A stretch of DNA of 56,710 nt. Origin: an uncultured Oscillospiraceae bacterium (lineage in GTDB: Bacteria > Bacillota > Clostridia > Oscillospirales > Oscillospiraceae). The DNA lies in the NCBI GenBank assembly GCA_944385535.1, contig CALWXR010000009.1:1-56710 (forward strand). Direction: 5' to 3'. This document shows, piece by piece, positions 17,084 to 24,648 of the stretch (positions are counted from its first letter, which is position 1; each line of letters opens with the position of its first letter). The position numbers were made by a program, and so were the translations under genes. A model generated the notes under the pieces. The model saw only the letters and a list, made by a program, of their open reading frames with translations. It was not told the DNA's origin and did no database searches.

Positions 17084-17515
17084 TGCTTATCGACTTTGTT
17101 CAGCAAAGGCTCAGCCAGCACCGGAGAGAGAGGAATGTTCGTTGGTTCCTCCGGGCTTCCCTGAAAAATGGCGGGCTTAAGGCTGGGCAGTGATTGGGGT
17201 GCTGTGCACCGATTCGGGCACTGTACCTATTCAGCGGCAAAAGGGCATACCAGCGCTTACCAAGTGCGCGCCGGGAGGGGTCCGGGGAGAGCGGGCGGCG
17301 AATCGCCGCGGATGATGGGCGCGGGAGCTGGCCAGCGTTCAGCACCTCCCCGGTTGGCTTCTTTGCTTCCTTTCTTGCCGAGACAAGAAAGGAAGGCCCC
17401 CGGCAGGGTAGGGGAGCACTCGGACATGGGATGCGCCAAATCTTTCCCGCATTTGCATTATACTTTCTGACAGAAAACCCGGTTTCTTGCAGAAGCTGAA
17501 TTAACCAGATAAGCA
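17084..17515. mobile_element. Non-autonomous transposable element, 432 bp
   Basis: The ends are inverted: the first 8 bases TGCTTATC are perfectly repeated (GATAAGCA) at the right end, and similarity continues to about 21 bases with TTCAGC at the inner edge (16 of 21 match). Perfect 12-bp direct repeats flank it. Inside are several palindromes, for example CCTTTCTTG..CAAGAAAGG near 17376-17394, but no credible gene; minus-strand reading frames here lack an RBS and domain features. It separates the HIT gene from its terminator at 17533-17565. The family of the element is unknown to me. Confidence 0.8.
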
Positions 17516-17527
17516 TAATCCACTATA
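17516..17527. repeat. Right 12-bp target-site duplication
   Basis: TAATCCACTATA, identical to 17072-17083. Confidence 0.8.
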
Positions 17528-17532
17528 GAATA

Positions 17533-17570
17533 ACAGCAGCAGCCGAACAACACGGCTGCTGCTGTTTTGT
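17533..17570 (+). terminator. Terminator between the HIT and tlpA genes
   Basis: 13-bp stem (17533-17545 with 17553-17565, arm ACAGCAGCAGCCG) followed by TTTGTT. It faces the plus-strand HIT gene and ends beside the tlpA stop. Confidence 0.8.
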
Positions 17571-18142
17571 TAGTTCCCCAACAGCTGGTCAATGCGCTGC
17601 TGCAAAACCTCTGCGCTCATAGCCCCCCGGTAAGTGGAGGCGATGTTTCCTTCCCCGTCGATAAAATAGGTGGCGGGTATGGCGCTGACGGTGTAGGCGT
17701 TGGCGGCTTCCAGATCCGTATCATAGTACACCGGGAAGGTGTAGCCCTGCTCTTGGATATAGCTTTGGGCGGAGTCCACCGTTTCCTGATATCCGTCGGT
17801 CAGGTTCACCAGCAGGAACTGGATCTGATCGCCGTATTCCTGATAGGCATGTTCAATATCCGGCATTTCGCTGGTGCAGGGGCCGCACCAGGAGGCCCAG
17901 AAGTTCAGGATCACCGGCTGGCCCTGGAAATCCGACAGCCGGTAAGCGTTTCCTTCCTCATCGTAAACCGTGAAATCCGGGGCGGCGGTTTTGGAGGCCT
18001 CGCCGGTTTCCGGGGCTGCCGTCAGGCTGGGAATTTCCACCTGGCCGCTCAGCCGGTCGTACAGCACGTAAGAACCCACCACCAAAACTGCCAGGGCCAG
18101 GATCAGGATCAGAACTTTCAGAATCTTATACAGCTTTTCCAT
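17570..18142 (-). CDS. TlpA-like membrane-anchored thioredoxin-fold protein
   Basis: 190 aa. One N-terminal membrane segment (about residues 9-29) anchors a thioredoxin domain outside the cell. The redox motif is 'WASWCGPC' (about residues 81-88), with the cis-proline region 'VSAIPATYFID' near 153-163. Such proteins reduce disulfides outside the membrane or act as peroxide-linked reductases, taking electrons from CcdA. ccdA lies 10 bases upstream in the same direction, giving a complete electron relay. Confidence 0.92.
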   Translation of the reverse strand: MEKLYKILKVLILILALAVLVVGSYVLYDRLSGQVEIPSLTAAPETGEASKTAAPDFTVYDEEGNAYRLSDFQGQPVILNFWASWCGPCTSEMPDIEHAYQEYGDQIQFLLVNLTDGYQETVDSAQSYIQEQGYTFPVYYDTDLEAANAYTVSAIPATYFIDGEGNIASTYRGAMSAEVLQQRIDQLLGN

Positions 18143-18152
18143 GATTTCCTCC

Positions 18153-18815
18153 TTAGCTTAAAATGGCCAGAAATTTACCCAGCATCCCGGTAGCCATCAG
18201 CAGGCCCACGATTACCAGCAGAATTCCGCACACCAGATTGATGACGGTATAGTGGCGCTTGATCCAGTTGAAGGCGCCCTTCAGCTGGTCGATGAGCACC
18301 GCGCTGATAAGGAAGGGAATGCCCAGGCCCAGGGAGTAGCAAAGCAGCATCATCATTCCCTCCAATACGTGCCCCTGCTGGGATGCCAGCATCAGGGCTG
18401 AGCCCAGGAAGGTGCCCACGCAGGGGGTCCAGCCGATGGAAAAGACAATGCCGAACAGCACCGCCGAGAAAAAGCCCATGCTGCCTGTTTTTACGGAACC
18501 AGCCATGCCGCGAAACAGGTTGAATTTCAGAACCCCCATATAGTTCAGGCCGAAAAACACCACAATGCCGCCGCAAATAATATTTACCCAGGTCTGGTAT
18601 TTGGTCAGAAAGCTCCCGACCGTCCCGGCCAATGCCCCCATGGCTGTAAACACCAGGGTAAAGCCCAGCACAAAGCCCAGGGCGTTGGTCAGCGTTTTTC
18701 TTATGGTTCGTTCCCCGCCGCCGGCAAAGTAGGAAATGTAAATGGGCAGCATGGGAAGCAAACAGGGAGACAGGAAGGTGATGATGCCCTCCAGAAAAGA
18801 AATCAAGTATTGCAT
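18153..18815 (-). CDS. ccdA: CcdA-type transmembrane thiol-disulfide reductase
   Basis: 220 aa, about six membrane helices in two related halves. The paired cysteine-proline motifs that carry electrons are 'LSPCLLPMLP' (about residues 15-24) and 'GWTPCVGTFLG' (about 128-138). It moves electrons from cytoplasmic thioredoxin to an external partner, here almost certainly the TlpA-like protein encoded next. No cytochrome c maturation genes are nearby, so the target is more likely other exported thiol proteins. AAGGAG precedes the ATG. Confidence 0.93.
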   Translation of the reverse strand: MQYLISFLEGIITFLSPCLLPMLPIYISYFAGGGERTIRKTLTNALGFVLGFTLVFTAMGALAGTVGSFLTKYQTWVNIICGGIVVFFGLNYMGVLKFNLFRGMAGSVKTGSMGFFSAVLFGIVFSIGWTPCVGTFLGSALMLASQQGHVLEGMMMLLCYSLGLGIPFLISAVLIDQLKGAFNWIKRHYTVINLVCGILLVIVGLLMATGMLGKFLAILS

Positions 18816-18878
18816 GAAACGCTCCTTCGGTAGATTTTCGGCGCAGGATACGGAAGAACCCCTGACCGAGCTTTTCCA

Positions 18879-18907
18879 ATTATACGATAGATGGGGCGCT
18901 TTTTCAA
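18879..18907 (-). promoter_or_regulatory. Promoter of the ccdA-tlpA operon
   Basis: Minus-strand TTGAAA (18902-18907), 17 bases, TATAAT (18879-18884). Confidence 0.8.
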
Positions 18908-18910
18908 TAA

Positions 18911-18947
18911 AAAATTAGGACAGCCTCCCTTTTTGGGAGACTGTCCT
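18911..18947 (-). terminator. Terminator of the vWA gene
   Basis: 13-position stem with one mismatch (18917-18929 with 18935-18947) followed on the minus strand by a U-rich run. It abuts the ccdA promoter. Confidence 0.8.
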
Positions 18948-18959
18948 GGGAACGGGGGA

Positions 18960-19616
18960 TCATTTGCTGTTCTTTCCCCGTTCCTTGAAATCCTGGTCAA
19001 TGCGCGTTTTCCAGGAGCTGCCCAGAGGGGCGCTGCACCGGACGGAGGTGACGGCGTCGCACAGGACTTCGTAATTCAGCTGGGTGCCCTGGTGGTCGCT
19101 GTGGTAGGTCACCGCCCGGTCCGCGCCGATGCCGAAGTGGCTGGCGGTCTCCACCGCGTCAATGTTGGCCCCCAGGAACAGGAACTCCCAGCCGTACTGC
19201 TCCTGCTGCCGCTTGACCATCTGTCGCACCCGGTCGGCGCTGTAGCGGCGGCTGGCGTTTTCCATGCCGTCGGTGGTGATGACGAACAGGGTGTGCTCCG
19301 GCACGTCCTCTTCCCGGGCGTACTTATGGACGTTGCCGATGTGGTGGATGGCCCCGCCGATGGCGTCCAGCAGAGCGGTGCAGCCCTGAACCTGGTAGTC
19401 CCGATCCGTCATAGACCGGATGCTTTGAATATTCACCCGGTCATGGAGCACAAGGCTTTTGTTGTCAAAGAGTACGGTGGAGACCAGGGCTTCCCCATTC
19501 TGCTTTTTCTGCTTCTCAATCAGGGAATTGAAGCCGCCGATGGTGTCTTTTTCCAGTCCGTGCATGGAGCCGCTGCGGTCCAGAATGAAAACGATCTCAG
19601 TCAAATTCTTCTTCAT
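18960..19616 (-). CDS. von Willebrand factor A domain protein
   Basis: 218 aa, nearly all one vWA fold. The metal-ion-dependent adhesion site is complete: 'DRSGSM' (residues 13-18), the Thr in 'GCTALLDAIGG' (about 78-88) and 'TTDGMENAS' (about 114-122). There is no signal peptide or membrane segment, so it is cytoplasmic. The closest look-alikes are stand-alone phage- or toxic-metal-associated vWA proteins of unknown role. No MoxR ATPase or other usual partner is adjacent, so function is open. RBS AGGAGG lies just before the ATG. Confidence 0.85.
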   Translation of the reverse strand: MKKNLTEIVFILDRSGSMHGLEKDTIGGFNSLIEKQKKQNGEALVSTVLFDNKSLVLHDRVNIQSIRSMTDRDYQVQGCTALLDAIGGAIHHIGNVHKYAREEDVPEHTLFVITTDGMENASRRYSADRVRQMVKRQQEQYGWEFLFLGANIDAVETASHFGIGADRAVTYHSDHQGTQLNYEVLCDAVTSVRCSAPLGSSWKTRIDQDFKERGKNSK

Positions 19617-19722
19617 AGTAATTCCTCCTGTATCATGGTTTGGCGTATTTTTCTTACACGCTCAGCATACCAAACTGTCAGGAGCCTATGGTCGCTTGGA
19701 AGGCGACATTTTGAAAGGGGAT

Positions 19723-20286
19723 TCAGGGACGGTTGTCATTCATGCCGTACAGGGTGCCGCTGAAAAACGCGGTCAGAAGGGAGGACAGCTGCTCTATGGA
19801 GGGCGGGGCTTCGTCCCGGATCCACAATACCACCAGCTGAGCCAGAGCACCGCTGAGCATGGCTTCGCTGTAGGGAAGCAGCTGCGTTTTTTTCTCCCTG
19901 CTGATGAAGCGCTGGGCGAAGGCGGACACACAGGCCAGGATCTCATCATATAGGATTCCATAAAGCGCGTCCCGTAAAATGGCGTCGATCAGCGGACGAT
20001 TTTGGGTGACGACGGAAAAGAAGGCTTCCAGAAGATCCGGCAAGGGCAGTTCCTTCCGGGAGGCCAGGGCGGTAAACTGCTCCCGATAGGTCTGCTTCAG
20101 GCAGAAGCGGAGAACCGCCTCCTTGTCCGGGAAAAAGTTGTAAAAGGTCTGGCGGGATAGGCCGGCCCGCTGGCACAGATCCCGGACGGTGATCCGCGAA
20201 TAAGGGCGCTCTGCCATCAGGGCGGTCATGCTTTGGGCCAGCCATTGCTGGGATTGAAGGGCGGTGGGATTGGAGCCTGCATACAT
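19723..20286 (-). CDS. TetR family transcriptional regulator
   Basis: 187 aa from the ATG at 20286, about 8 bases after GAGAGGA; a start at 20292 would be too close to it. The N-terminal HTH is 'RITVRDLCQRAGLSRQTFYNFFPDKEAVL', textbook TetR, and the rest is the helical ligand-binding domain ('DAILRDALYGILYDEIL'). It is transcribed divergently from a membrane protein, and mirror-image TTGACA-N2-TGTCAA palindromes cover both -35 hexamers, so it probably represses itself and its neighbour until a small molecule binds. The inducer is unknown. Confidence 0.92.
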   Translation of the reverse strand: MYAGSNPTALQSQQWLAQSMTALMAERPYSRITVRDLCQRAGLSRQTFYNFFPDKEAVLRFCLKQTYREQFTALASRKELPLPDLLEAFFSVVTQNRPLIDAILRDALYGILYDEILACVSAFAQRFISREKKTQLLPYSEAMLSGALAQLVVLWIRDEAPPSIEQLSSLLTAFFSGTLYGMNDNRP

Positions 20287-20325
20287 GGACATTTTCCTCT
20301 CAATGTACAAGTTATCCGATAAAGA

Positions 20326-20339
20326 TTGACATTTGTCAA
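20326..20339. promoter_or_regulatory. TetR operator over the -35 of the membrane-protein gene
   Basis: TTGACATTTGTCAA, a perfect 6-bp-arm palindrome whose left arm is the -35 hexamer of the plus-strand promoter. Confidence 0.75.
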
Positions 20340-20354
20340 AGTAATCGGTATGAT
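20326..20354 (+). promoter_or_regulatory. Promoter of the terpene-cyclase-like gene
   Basis: TTGACA (20326-20331), 17 bases, TATGAT (20349-20354). Confidence 0.8.
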
Positions 20355-20381
20355 GGTACCATAAACTTTGACACATGTCAA
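20353..20381 (-). promoter_or_regulatory. Promoter of the tetR gene
   Basis: Minus-strand TTGACA (20376-20381), 17 bases, TACCAT (20353-20358). Its -10 overlaps the -10 of the opposite promoter by two bases. Confidence 0.7.
20368..20381. promoter_or_regulatory. TetR operator over the tetR -35
   Basis: TTGACACATGTCAA, a perfect palindrome 42 bp from its twin at 20326-20339. Confidence 0.75.
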
Positions 20382-20399
20382 TATTCGGAGGGAAATACT

Positions 20400-21053
20400 A
20401 TGGATACGCTTATCAATATGCTCGTTGCCATCAGCGGCCTGTGCTGGTCTGCTGTGTATGTGGATTCCATCCGCACCGGCTTCCGGCAGCGAACCTGCTG
20501 CATGCCCCTGTTTGCCCTTGGGCTGAACATTGCCTGGGAGGGGATCTACGCCTATACGGATCTGTTTATCCGCCACGCCTATGGGGTACAGGCCATGGCA
20601 AACACCGTCTGGTTCCTGTTGGATATTTTTATTCTGGTCACCTGGTTCCGGTATGGCCGGGAGGAGATGAAGGGGCAGGCGGGCAAACAGTGGTTTGTTC
20701 CCTGGTCTTGTCTGGTGCTGGCAGCGTGCTTTGTGCTTCAGATCCTGTTTCTGGTGGAATTCGGGGATGTGGAGGGAGAGAAATACTCCGCCTTCCTGCA
20801 AAACATCGCCATGAGCGTGGCCTATCTGTATATGCTTCAGCGCCGGGGATCTTCCAAGGGACAGACTATGTGCATCGGGGTGTGCAAGTGCGTCGGCACT
20901 CTGACCCCCACGATCTACGGCGCCCTGGAAGGAAACACCTTCATTCTGGTCACCGGCGTGATTTGCTTCGTGTTCGATCTGATCTATATTTTTGCCCTGT
21001 ATTCCGTGAAAAAAGCGGAGGCGGCAAAAAAGACGGCAGCCGCGGCAGTGTAA
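20400..21053 (+). CDS. Seven-helix membrane protein resembling integral-membrane terpene cyclases (PaxB/Pyr4-like)
   Basis: 217 aa with about seven membrane segments and a basic tail. I see 'LNIAWEGIYAY' with Glu47 in the second helix, 'NTVWFLLDIFI' (residues 69-79), and Asp193 in 'FVFDLIYIFALY' in the last helix. In the fungal Pyr4/PaxB family a Glu in an N-x-x-W-E helix and an Asp near the last helix are the catalytic acids, at a similar spacing. I therefore infer kinship with membrane-bound terpene cyclases or their bacterial homologues; the reaction, if any, is unknown, and no prenyltransferase is nearby. GGAGGG precedes the ATG. Expression appears to be controlled by the divergent TetR. 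Confidence 0.6.
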   Translation: MDTLINMLVAISGLCWSAVYVDSIRTGFRQRTCCMPLFALGLNIAWEGIYAYTDLFIRHAYGVQAMANTVWFLLDIFILVTWFRYGREEMKGQAGKQWFVPWSCLVLAACFVLQILFLVEFGDVEGEKYSAFLQNIAMSVAYLYMLQRRGSSKGQTMCIGVCKCVGTLTPTIYGALEGNTFILVTGVICFVFDLIYIFALYSVKKAEAAKKTAAAAV

Positions 21054-21073
21054 TCATAGGAAAAATGAAAAAG

Positions 21074-21113
21074 CCCAGGCTGAGAAGCGCTGATCTCAGC
21101 CTGGGTATTTTTT
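21074..21113 (+). terminator. Terminator after the terpene-cyclase-like gene
   Basis: Perfect 12-bp stem (21074-21085 with 21094-21105, arm CCCAGGCTGAGA), A-run before and TATTTTTT after. Confidence 0.9.
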
Positions 21114-21155
21114 GAAGGGGAACGCCCAGCAAAATCCTCAGAAGATGGGAGATCC

Positions 21156-21212
21156 ATTCCGTATTTCTAAGGGTTTTGAACCTTCAGCTAAGCATCCTTA
21201 GAAATCCGGAAT
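21156..21212. repeat. 17-bp inverted repeat beside the GH31 gene
   Basis: 21156-21172 and 21196-21212 are inverted copies with one mismatch (ATTCCGTATTTCTAAGG on the left), with a 23-base loop. There is no U-run on either side, so it is not a standard terminator. It could be a small mobile palindrome or a messenger-stabilising hairpin at the 3' end of the GH31 transcript. Confidence 0.6.
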
Positions 21213-21223
21213 ATTCTTCTGGC

Positions 21224-23491
21224 TCACTTCTCCAGCCGGAAGATCAGCTCGCCGGCAAAGGGGAGGGCGGTTTCCTTGTCTCCCTGCACCACCACCAGAT
21301 GCTGATAGCGGGTGGGGAAGTTGGCGCTTACCGTCTGAAGCCGGAGGACATTGCCGGTTTTGGAGATCCGATACCGGTTAAAGACGCCTTTTTCATAGTC
21401 CAATGTGCGGCCGTCGTCCTCATAGTGAAGGTACTCGCCATCCCGGCCGTCTACCACATACAGATACAGGGTGTCCAGGGCTTCATCGTCGATGTGGGTC
21501 AGCCCCCGGTACATGGGGATGATGGCGCCTTCCTTCAGGAACAGGCCCATGGCGTCCAGGGGCATGGAGATCAAGTACTCCTTGCCGCCTTCATACCGCT
21601 CTCCGGTAAAGTAGTTCACCCACCGGCCCTGGGGGAAGTAGACCACCCGGGACCGCTGGCCCTGATGGAGGATGGGACAGAGCATGACGCTGCTGCCCAG
21701 CATCATCTGGTCGTTGCGCTCCTTGGCCTGCTCGTCATCGGGGTATTCAAAGAACAGGGGGCGCTGGACAGGCTCGCCGGTGCGGTGGGCGTTTTCCAGA
21801 AGGTCATACAGGTAAGGAAGGAAGTCGTAGCGCACCCGCAAGGCTTCTTTGTAGAGCCGTGTGGTTTCCTGGTCAAAGGCGTAGGGCTCCTGGGACCGGG
21901 TGTGCAGGCTGGTGTGGTTGCGCAGGAAGGGAGAGAAGATATTGGCCTGGATCCACCGGATCAGCAGCTCCTTGGCGGTGTCCCCGCCGAAGCCTCCGAT
22001 ATCCACGCCGTTGACAGGGAAGTTGCAAAGATTCATGGTCATGACCTGGGGCAGGGAGGCTTCCAGGTGGTGCCACAGGGACTGGTTATCCCCGTTCCAG
22101 GTGGTGGTAAAGGGGCTGGAGGTGGCGAAGGCTGCCCGGGTGATTACCAGAGGGCGGCGGTTCTGCTGGGTAAAGGCTTGGGAAACCGCCCTGACCATAT
22201 AGTCGCCGTAGAGATTGTGGGTTTCATCGTGCAGATGCATGGCATTGTCCGAGGGGAATTCCACGTTGGCCGGCAAGGGCCCCCGGAAAGAAGCGGGCTC
22301 GTTCATGTCGCACCAGATGCCCGCAACCTTGTTTTCCGTCATAAAATCCTTTGTGATTTGGGTGATATAGCCGGCGGTTCTGCTCTGGAAGTAGTTGGGG
22401 TACTTGGCGTCTCCCGGCCACACCTGGTTGACATAAGACTGCCCGTCCAGGGTGGCAAAGCCCCCGGCCTTTTCCAGATCGTCGTGGACGAAATATCCCT
22501 GCTCCACCTTGACGCCCGGGTCGATGATGGTAATCAGGTCAATGCCCTGCTCCCCCAGCTTTTGGGCGGTGTCCTTCATGCTGGGAAATTCCTCTTGATC
22601 CACGGTATAGACCTTATACCGCTCCATATAGTCGATGTCCAGGTGGATGTAGTCCAGGGGAAGTCCCAGCTCTGCAAACCGCTGGGCAATCTGGTCCAGA
22701 TCCTGCCGGCCGTAGGACCACCGGGACTGGTGATAGCCCAGGGCCTTCCGGGGAACGAACAGGGGCTTGCCCACCAGAGCGGAATACCGCCGGGTAATGT
22801 CCATGGGGGTTTGGCCCAGGAGCAGGAAGTAGTCATATTCCCCCTGCTCGCTGCCGATGTAGAAGAAATTCCGGCTGTATTTTCCCAGATTGAATACGCA
22901 CCGATAGGAGCTGGGATAGAACAGGCCGTAGTAACGATCCCGGTGGTGGTTTACCAGAAGATAGTTGATGGACTTATACAGAGACTGGTAGCTTTCATTG
23001 TGGGCGGTGGGGTCGTCGGTATTCCAGGAGACGTATTCATACTCCCGCCGGTTCAGAGCCGCCGCCTTGTCTCCCAGACCGTAGAGCTTGTCGGTATCGT
23101 CAAAGAGGGTCACGCTGATCTGGGTTTTGAAATCTACCGGAGACTGGGTACGCTTATGACCTTCCAGCTCCGCCAGAGAGAATTCCTTATGGCCGGAATA
23201 TACGGTGGCGTCCCCGGGATACTCGGCAAAGCAGGGGCGGCCCTCCCGATAGACGGAGATGTTCAGGCTTTCATCCGCCCGGAGCAGATAGCCCTCCCAG
23301 CGGAAGGCGGCGCCTTCCTCCGTGGGTTCCTGATCAAGGACCACCGGCTCCTCTTCATAGTTTAGACGCACCAGTTCCTCGCTGTTTTTCTGCTCATAGA
23401 TCCGAATCAAATCCCGGTTGATCCACTGAATGGTTTTCTCCCGGGCTCCGTTACACAGGCGTACCGCCTGCGCGCTGCGCTGTACATCCAT
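21224..23491 (-). CDS. Glycoside hydrolase family 31 alpha-glycosidase
   Basis: 755 aa. Retaining alpha-glycosidase of the alpha-glucosidase/alpha-xylosidase family. Order: N-terminal beta-sandwich (to about 230), catalytic barrel with the nucleophile Asp395 in 'GIWCDMNEP', then C-terminal beta domains with the 'LYLYVVDGRDGEYLHYEDDG' strand pattern. There is no signal peptide, so the substrate is an imported oligosaccharide. AAGGAAGG lies before the ATG. It faces away from an AraC regulator that is probably its controller. Maltose/isomaltose-type substrates are most likely, but xylosides cannot be excluded. Confidence 0.93.
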   Translation of the reverse strand: MDVQRSAQAVRLCNGAREKTIQWINRDLIRIYEQKNSEELVRLNYEEEPVVLDQEPTEEGAAFRWEGYLLRADESLNISVYREGRPCFAEYPGDATVYSGHKEFSLAELEGHKRTQSPVDFKTQISVTLFDDTDKLYGLGDKAAALNRREYEYVSWNTDDPTAHNESYQSLYKSINYLLVNHHRDRYYGLFYPSSYRCVFNLGKYSRNFFYIGSEQGEYDYFLLLGQTPMDITRRYSALVGKPLFVPRKALGYHQSRWSYGRQDLDQIAQRFAELGLPLDYIHLDIDYMERYKVYTVDQEEFPSMKDTAQKLGEQGIDLITIIDPGVKVEQGYFVHDDLEKAGGFATLDGQSYVNQVWPGDAKYPNYFQSRTAGYITQITKDFMTENKVAGIWCDMNEPASFRGPLPANVEFPSDNAMHLHDETHNLYGDYMVRAVSQAFTQQNRRPLVITRAAFATSSPFTTTWNGDNQSLWHHLEASLPQVMTMNLCNFPVNGVDIGGFGGDTAKELLIRWIQANIFSPFLRNHTSLHTRSQEPYAFDQETTRLYKEALRVRYDFLPYLYDLLENAHRTGEPVQRPLFFEYPDDEQAKERNDQMMLGSSVMLCPILHQGQRSRVVYFPQGRWVNYFTGERYEGGKEYLISMPLDAMGLFLKEGAIIPMYRGLTHIDDEALDTLYLYVVDGRDGEYLHYEDDGRTLDYEKGVFNRYRISKTGNVLRLQTVSANFPTRYQHLVVVQGDKETALPFAGELIFRLEK

Positions 23492-23608
23492 GGCTTGCCT
23501 TCCTTTCCCGTCTATGTTTCCGTGCGCGTTTTTACGCGGCTTCTGATGTTATTATCATATGAATTTTTAAGATTTTCTTTCGTAATCATGCGAAGTATTA
23601 TGACGATA

Positions 23609-23637
23609 TTGCGCTTTGCGCCGGAATGTGCTATGAT
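23609..23637 (+). promoter_or_regulatory. Promoter of the araC-type regulator
   Basis: TTGCGC (23609-23614), 17 bases, TATGAT (23632-23637). Together with the GH31 gene this makes a short divergent control region. Confidence 0.6.
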
Positions 23638-23662
23638 AAAGCCCAAAGGGGGGGGGAGGAGA

Positions 23663-24550
23663 ATGAAGGGTCATCCCGATGGAGATCACGTGGAACTGGA
23701 AAAGGCGCTCCACGGAACCCCCATGTTTCCCTGCATTTGCTATGACAGCTGGATTGTAGAGACCTTTCCCGCGTTTTCTCTTCACTGGCATCCCGAGGTG
23801 GAGTTCAATTTGGTGGTCCAGGGACAGGCGGAAGGGATCCTGGATTTTCAGCCCTTCACCGCCCGGGAAGGGGATGTGATCCTGGTCAACAAAAAGGTCG
23901 CCCACGGCTTTTTCCGAAAAGACGATTGGAATTTCAACTGCAAGGCGGTGGTCTTTCGGCTGGATTTTCTGGCGGATAAAACCGGGGACGATATTTTTGA
24001 GGATTATATCGCGCCGCTGGAGCGGGGGGAACAGGCCTTCGCCGCCTTCATCCGTCCGGATCACCCCATATATCCCCGGCTGCGAAGTCTGCTGGAAGAG
24101 ACGTTTTCCCTGTACGAGGAAATGCCGCCCTGCTATAAGCTGCTGATCAAGGCCAAGCTGACAGAGGCTTTGTATCTGCTGTATGCAGGCGGCTGCGTTC
24201 AGGCCACGCTGAGCGTTTCCACCAGAAGCCGGTCCCTGAAAAAAACGGTGGATTATATCGGGAAAAACTATGCCCGCCCCATTTCCGCCCAGGAGGCGGC
24301 GGATGTGGCGGGATACAGCAAGTACCATTTCCTGCGGATCTTTAAAGAGGCGGTGGGAATGGATTATACACGTTATGTAAACCAAGTCCGGCTGGATCAT
24401 GCCGCCGCGCTGCTGCGGCAGACCAACCTTTCCGTTACCGAGATCGCTTTGACGGTGGGCTTTTCCGATTCCGCTTACTTTACCAAGCGGTTTAAGGAAG
24501 CATACCATACCACGCCTGTGGCGTTCCGGCGGGAAGGCCGGGGCGGGTAA
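23663..24550 (+). CDS. AraC family transcriptional regulator
   Basis: 295 aa from the ATG at 23663, behind a G-rich GGAGGA and 20-odd bases after the expected transcript start. The N-terminal cupin-like sensor ('SLHWHPEVEFNLVVQG', 'REGDVILVNKKVAHGF') suits sugar binding. The C-terminus has the double HTH: 'ISAQEAADVAGYSKYHFLRIFKEAVG' and 'LSVTEIALTVGFSDSAYFTKRFKEAYHTTP'. It sits head-to-head with the GH31 gene and is likely to activate it in response to an oligosaccharide; the ligand is not evident. Confidence 0.92.
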   Translation: MKGHPDGDHVELEKALHGTPMFPCICYDSWIVETFPAFSLHWHPEVEFNLVVQGQAEGILDFQPFTAREGDVILVNKKVAHGFFRKDDWNFNCKAVVFRLDFLADKTGDDIFEDYIAPLERGEQAFAAFIRPDHPIYPRLRSLLEETFSLYEEMPPCYKLLIKAKLTEALYLLYAGGCVQATLSVSTRSRSLKKTVDYIGKNYARPISAQEAADVAGYSKYHFLRIFKEAVGMDYTRYVNQVRLDHAAALLRQTNLSVTEIALTVGFSDSAYFTKRFKEAYHTTPVAFRREGRGG

Positions 24551-24572
24551 CCGAATCCGAACAGACCCGGGA

Positions 24573-24596
24573 CCGTCCCCCGCTTACCGGGGACGG
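24573..24596 (+). terminator. Weak terminator-like hairpin
   Basis: 8-bp GC stem (24573-24580 with 24589-24596, arm CCGTCCCC) without a following U-run, between the AraC gene and the next gene. Confidence 0.4.
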
Positions 24597-24648
24597 CCCA
24601 GCCAAGAGAAACTGCCCCTTTTGGGCGGTTCAGGAGGACCCTGCTATT

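Noticed and set aside
17100-17516. Possible 138-residue minus-strand protein inside the 432-bp element
   Set aside because: No RBS, no domain, Pro/Arg/Ser-rich composition, and the frame uses the inverted-repeat end as its start.
21176-23365. Long plus-strand reading frame opposite the GH31 gene
   Set aside because: It is an antisense frame without RBS or domains; the minus strand encodes a complete GH31 enzyme with catalytic residues.
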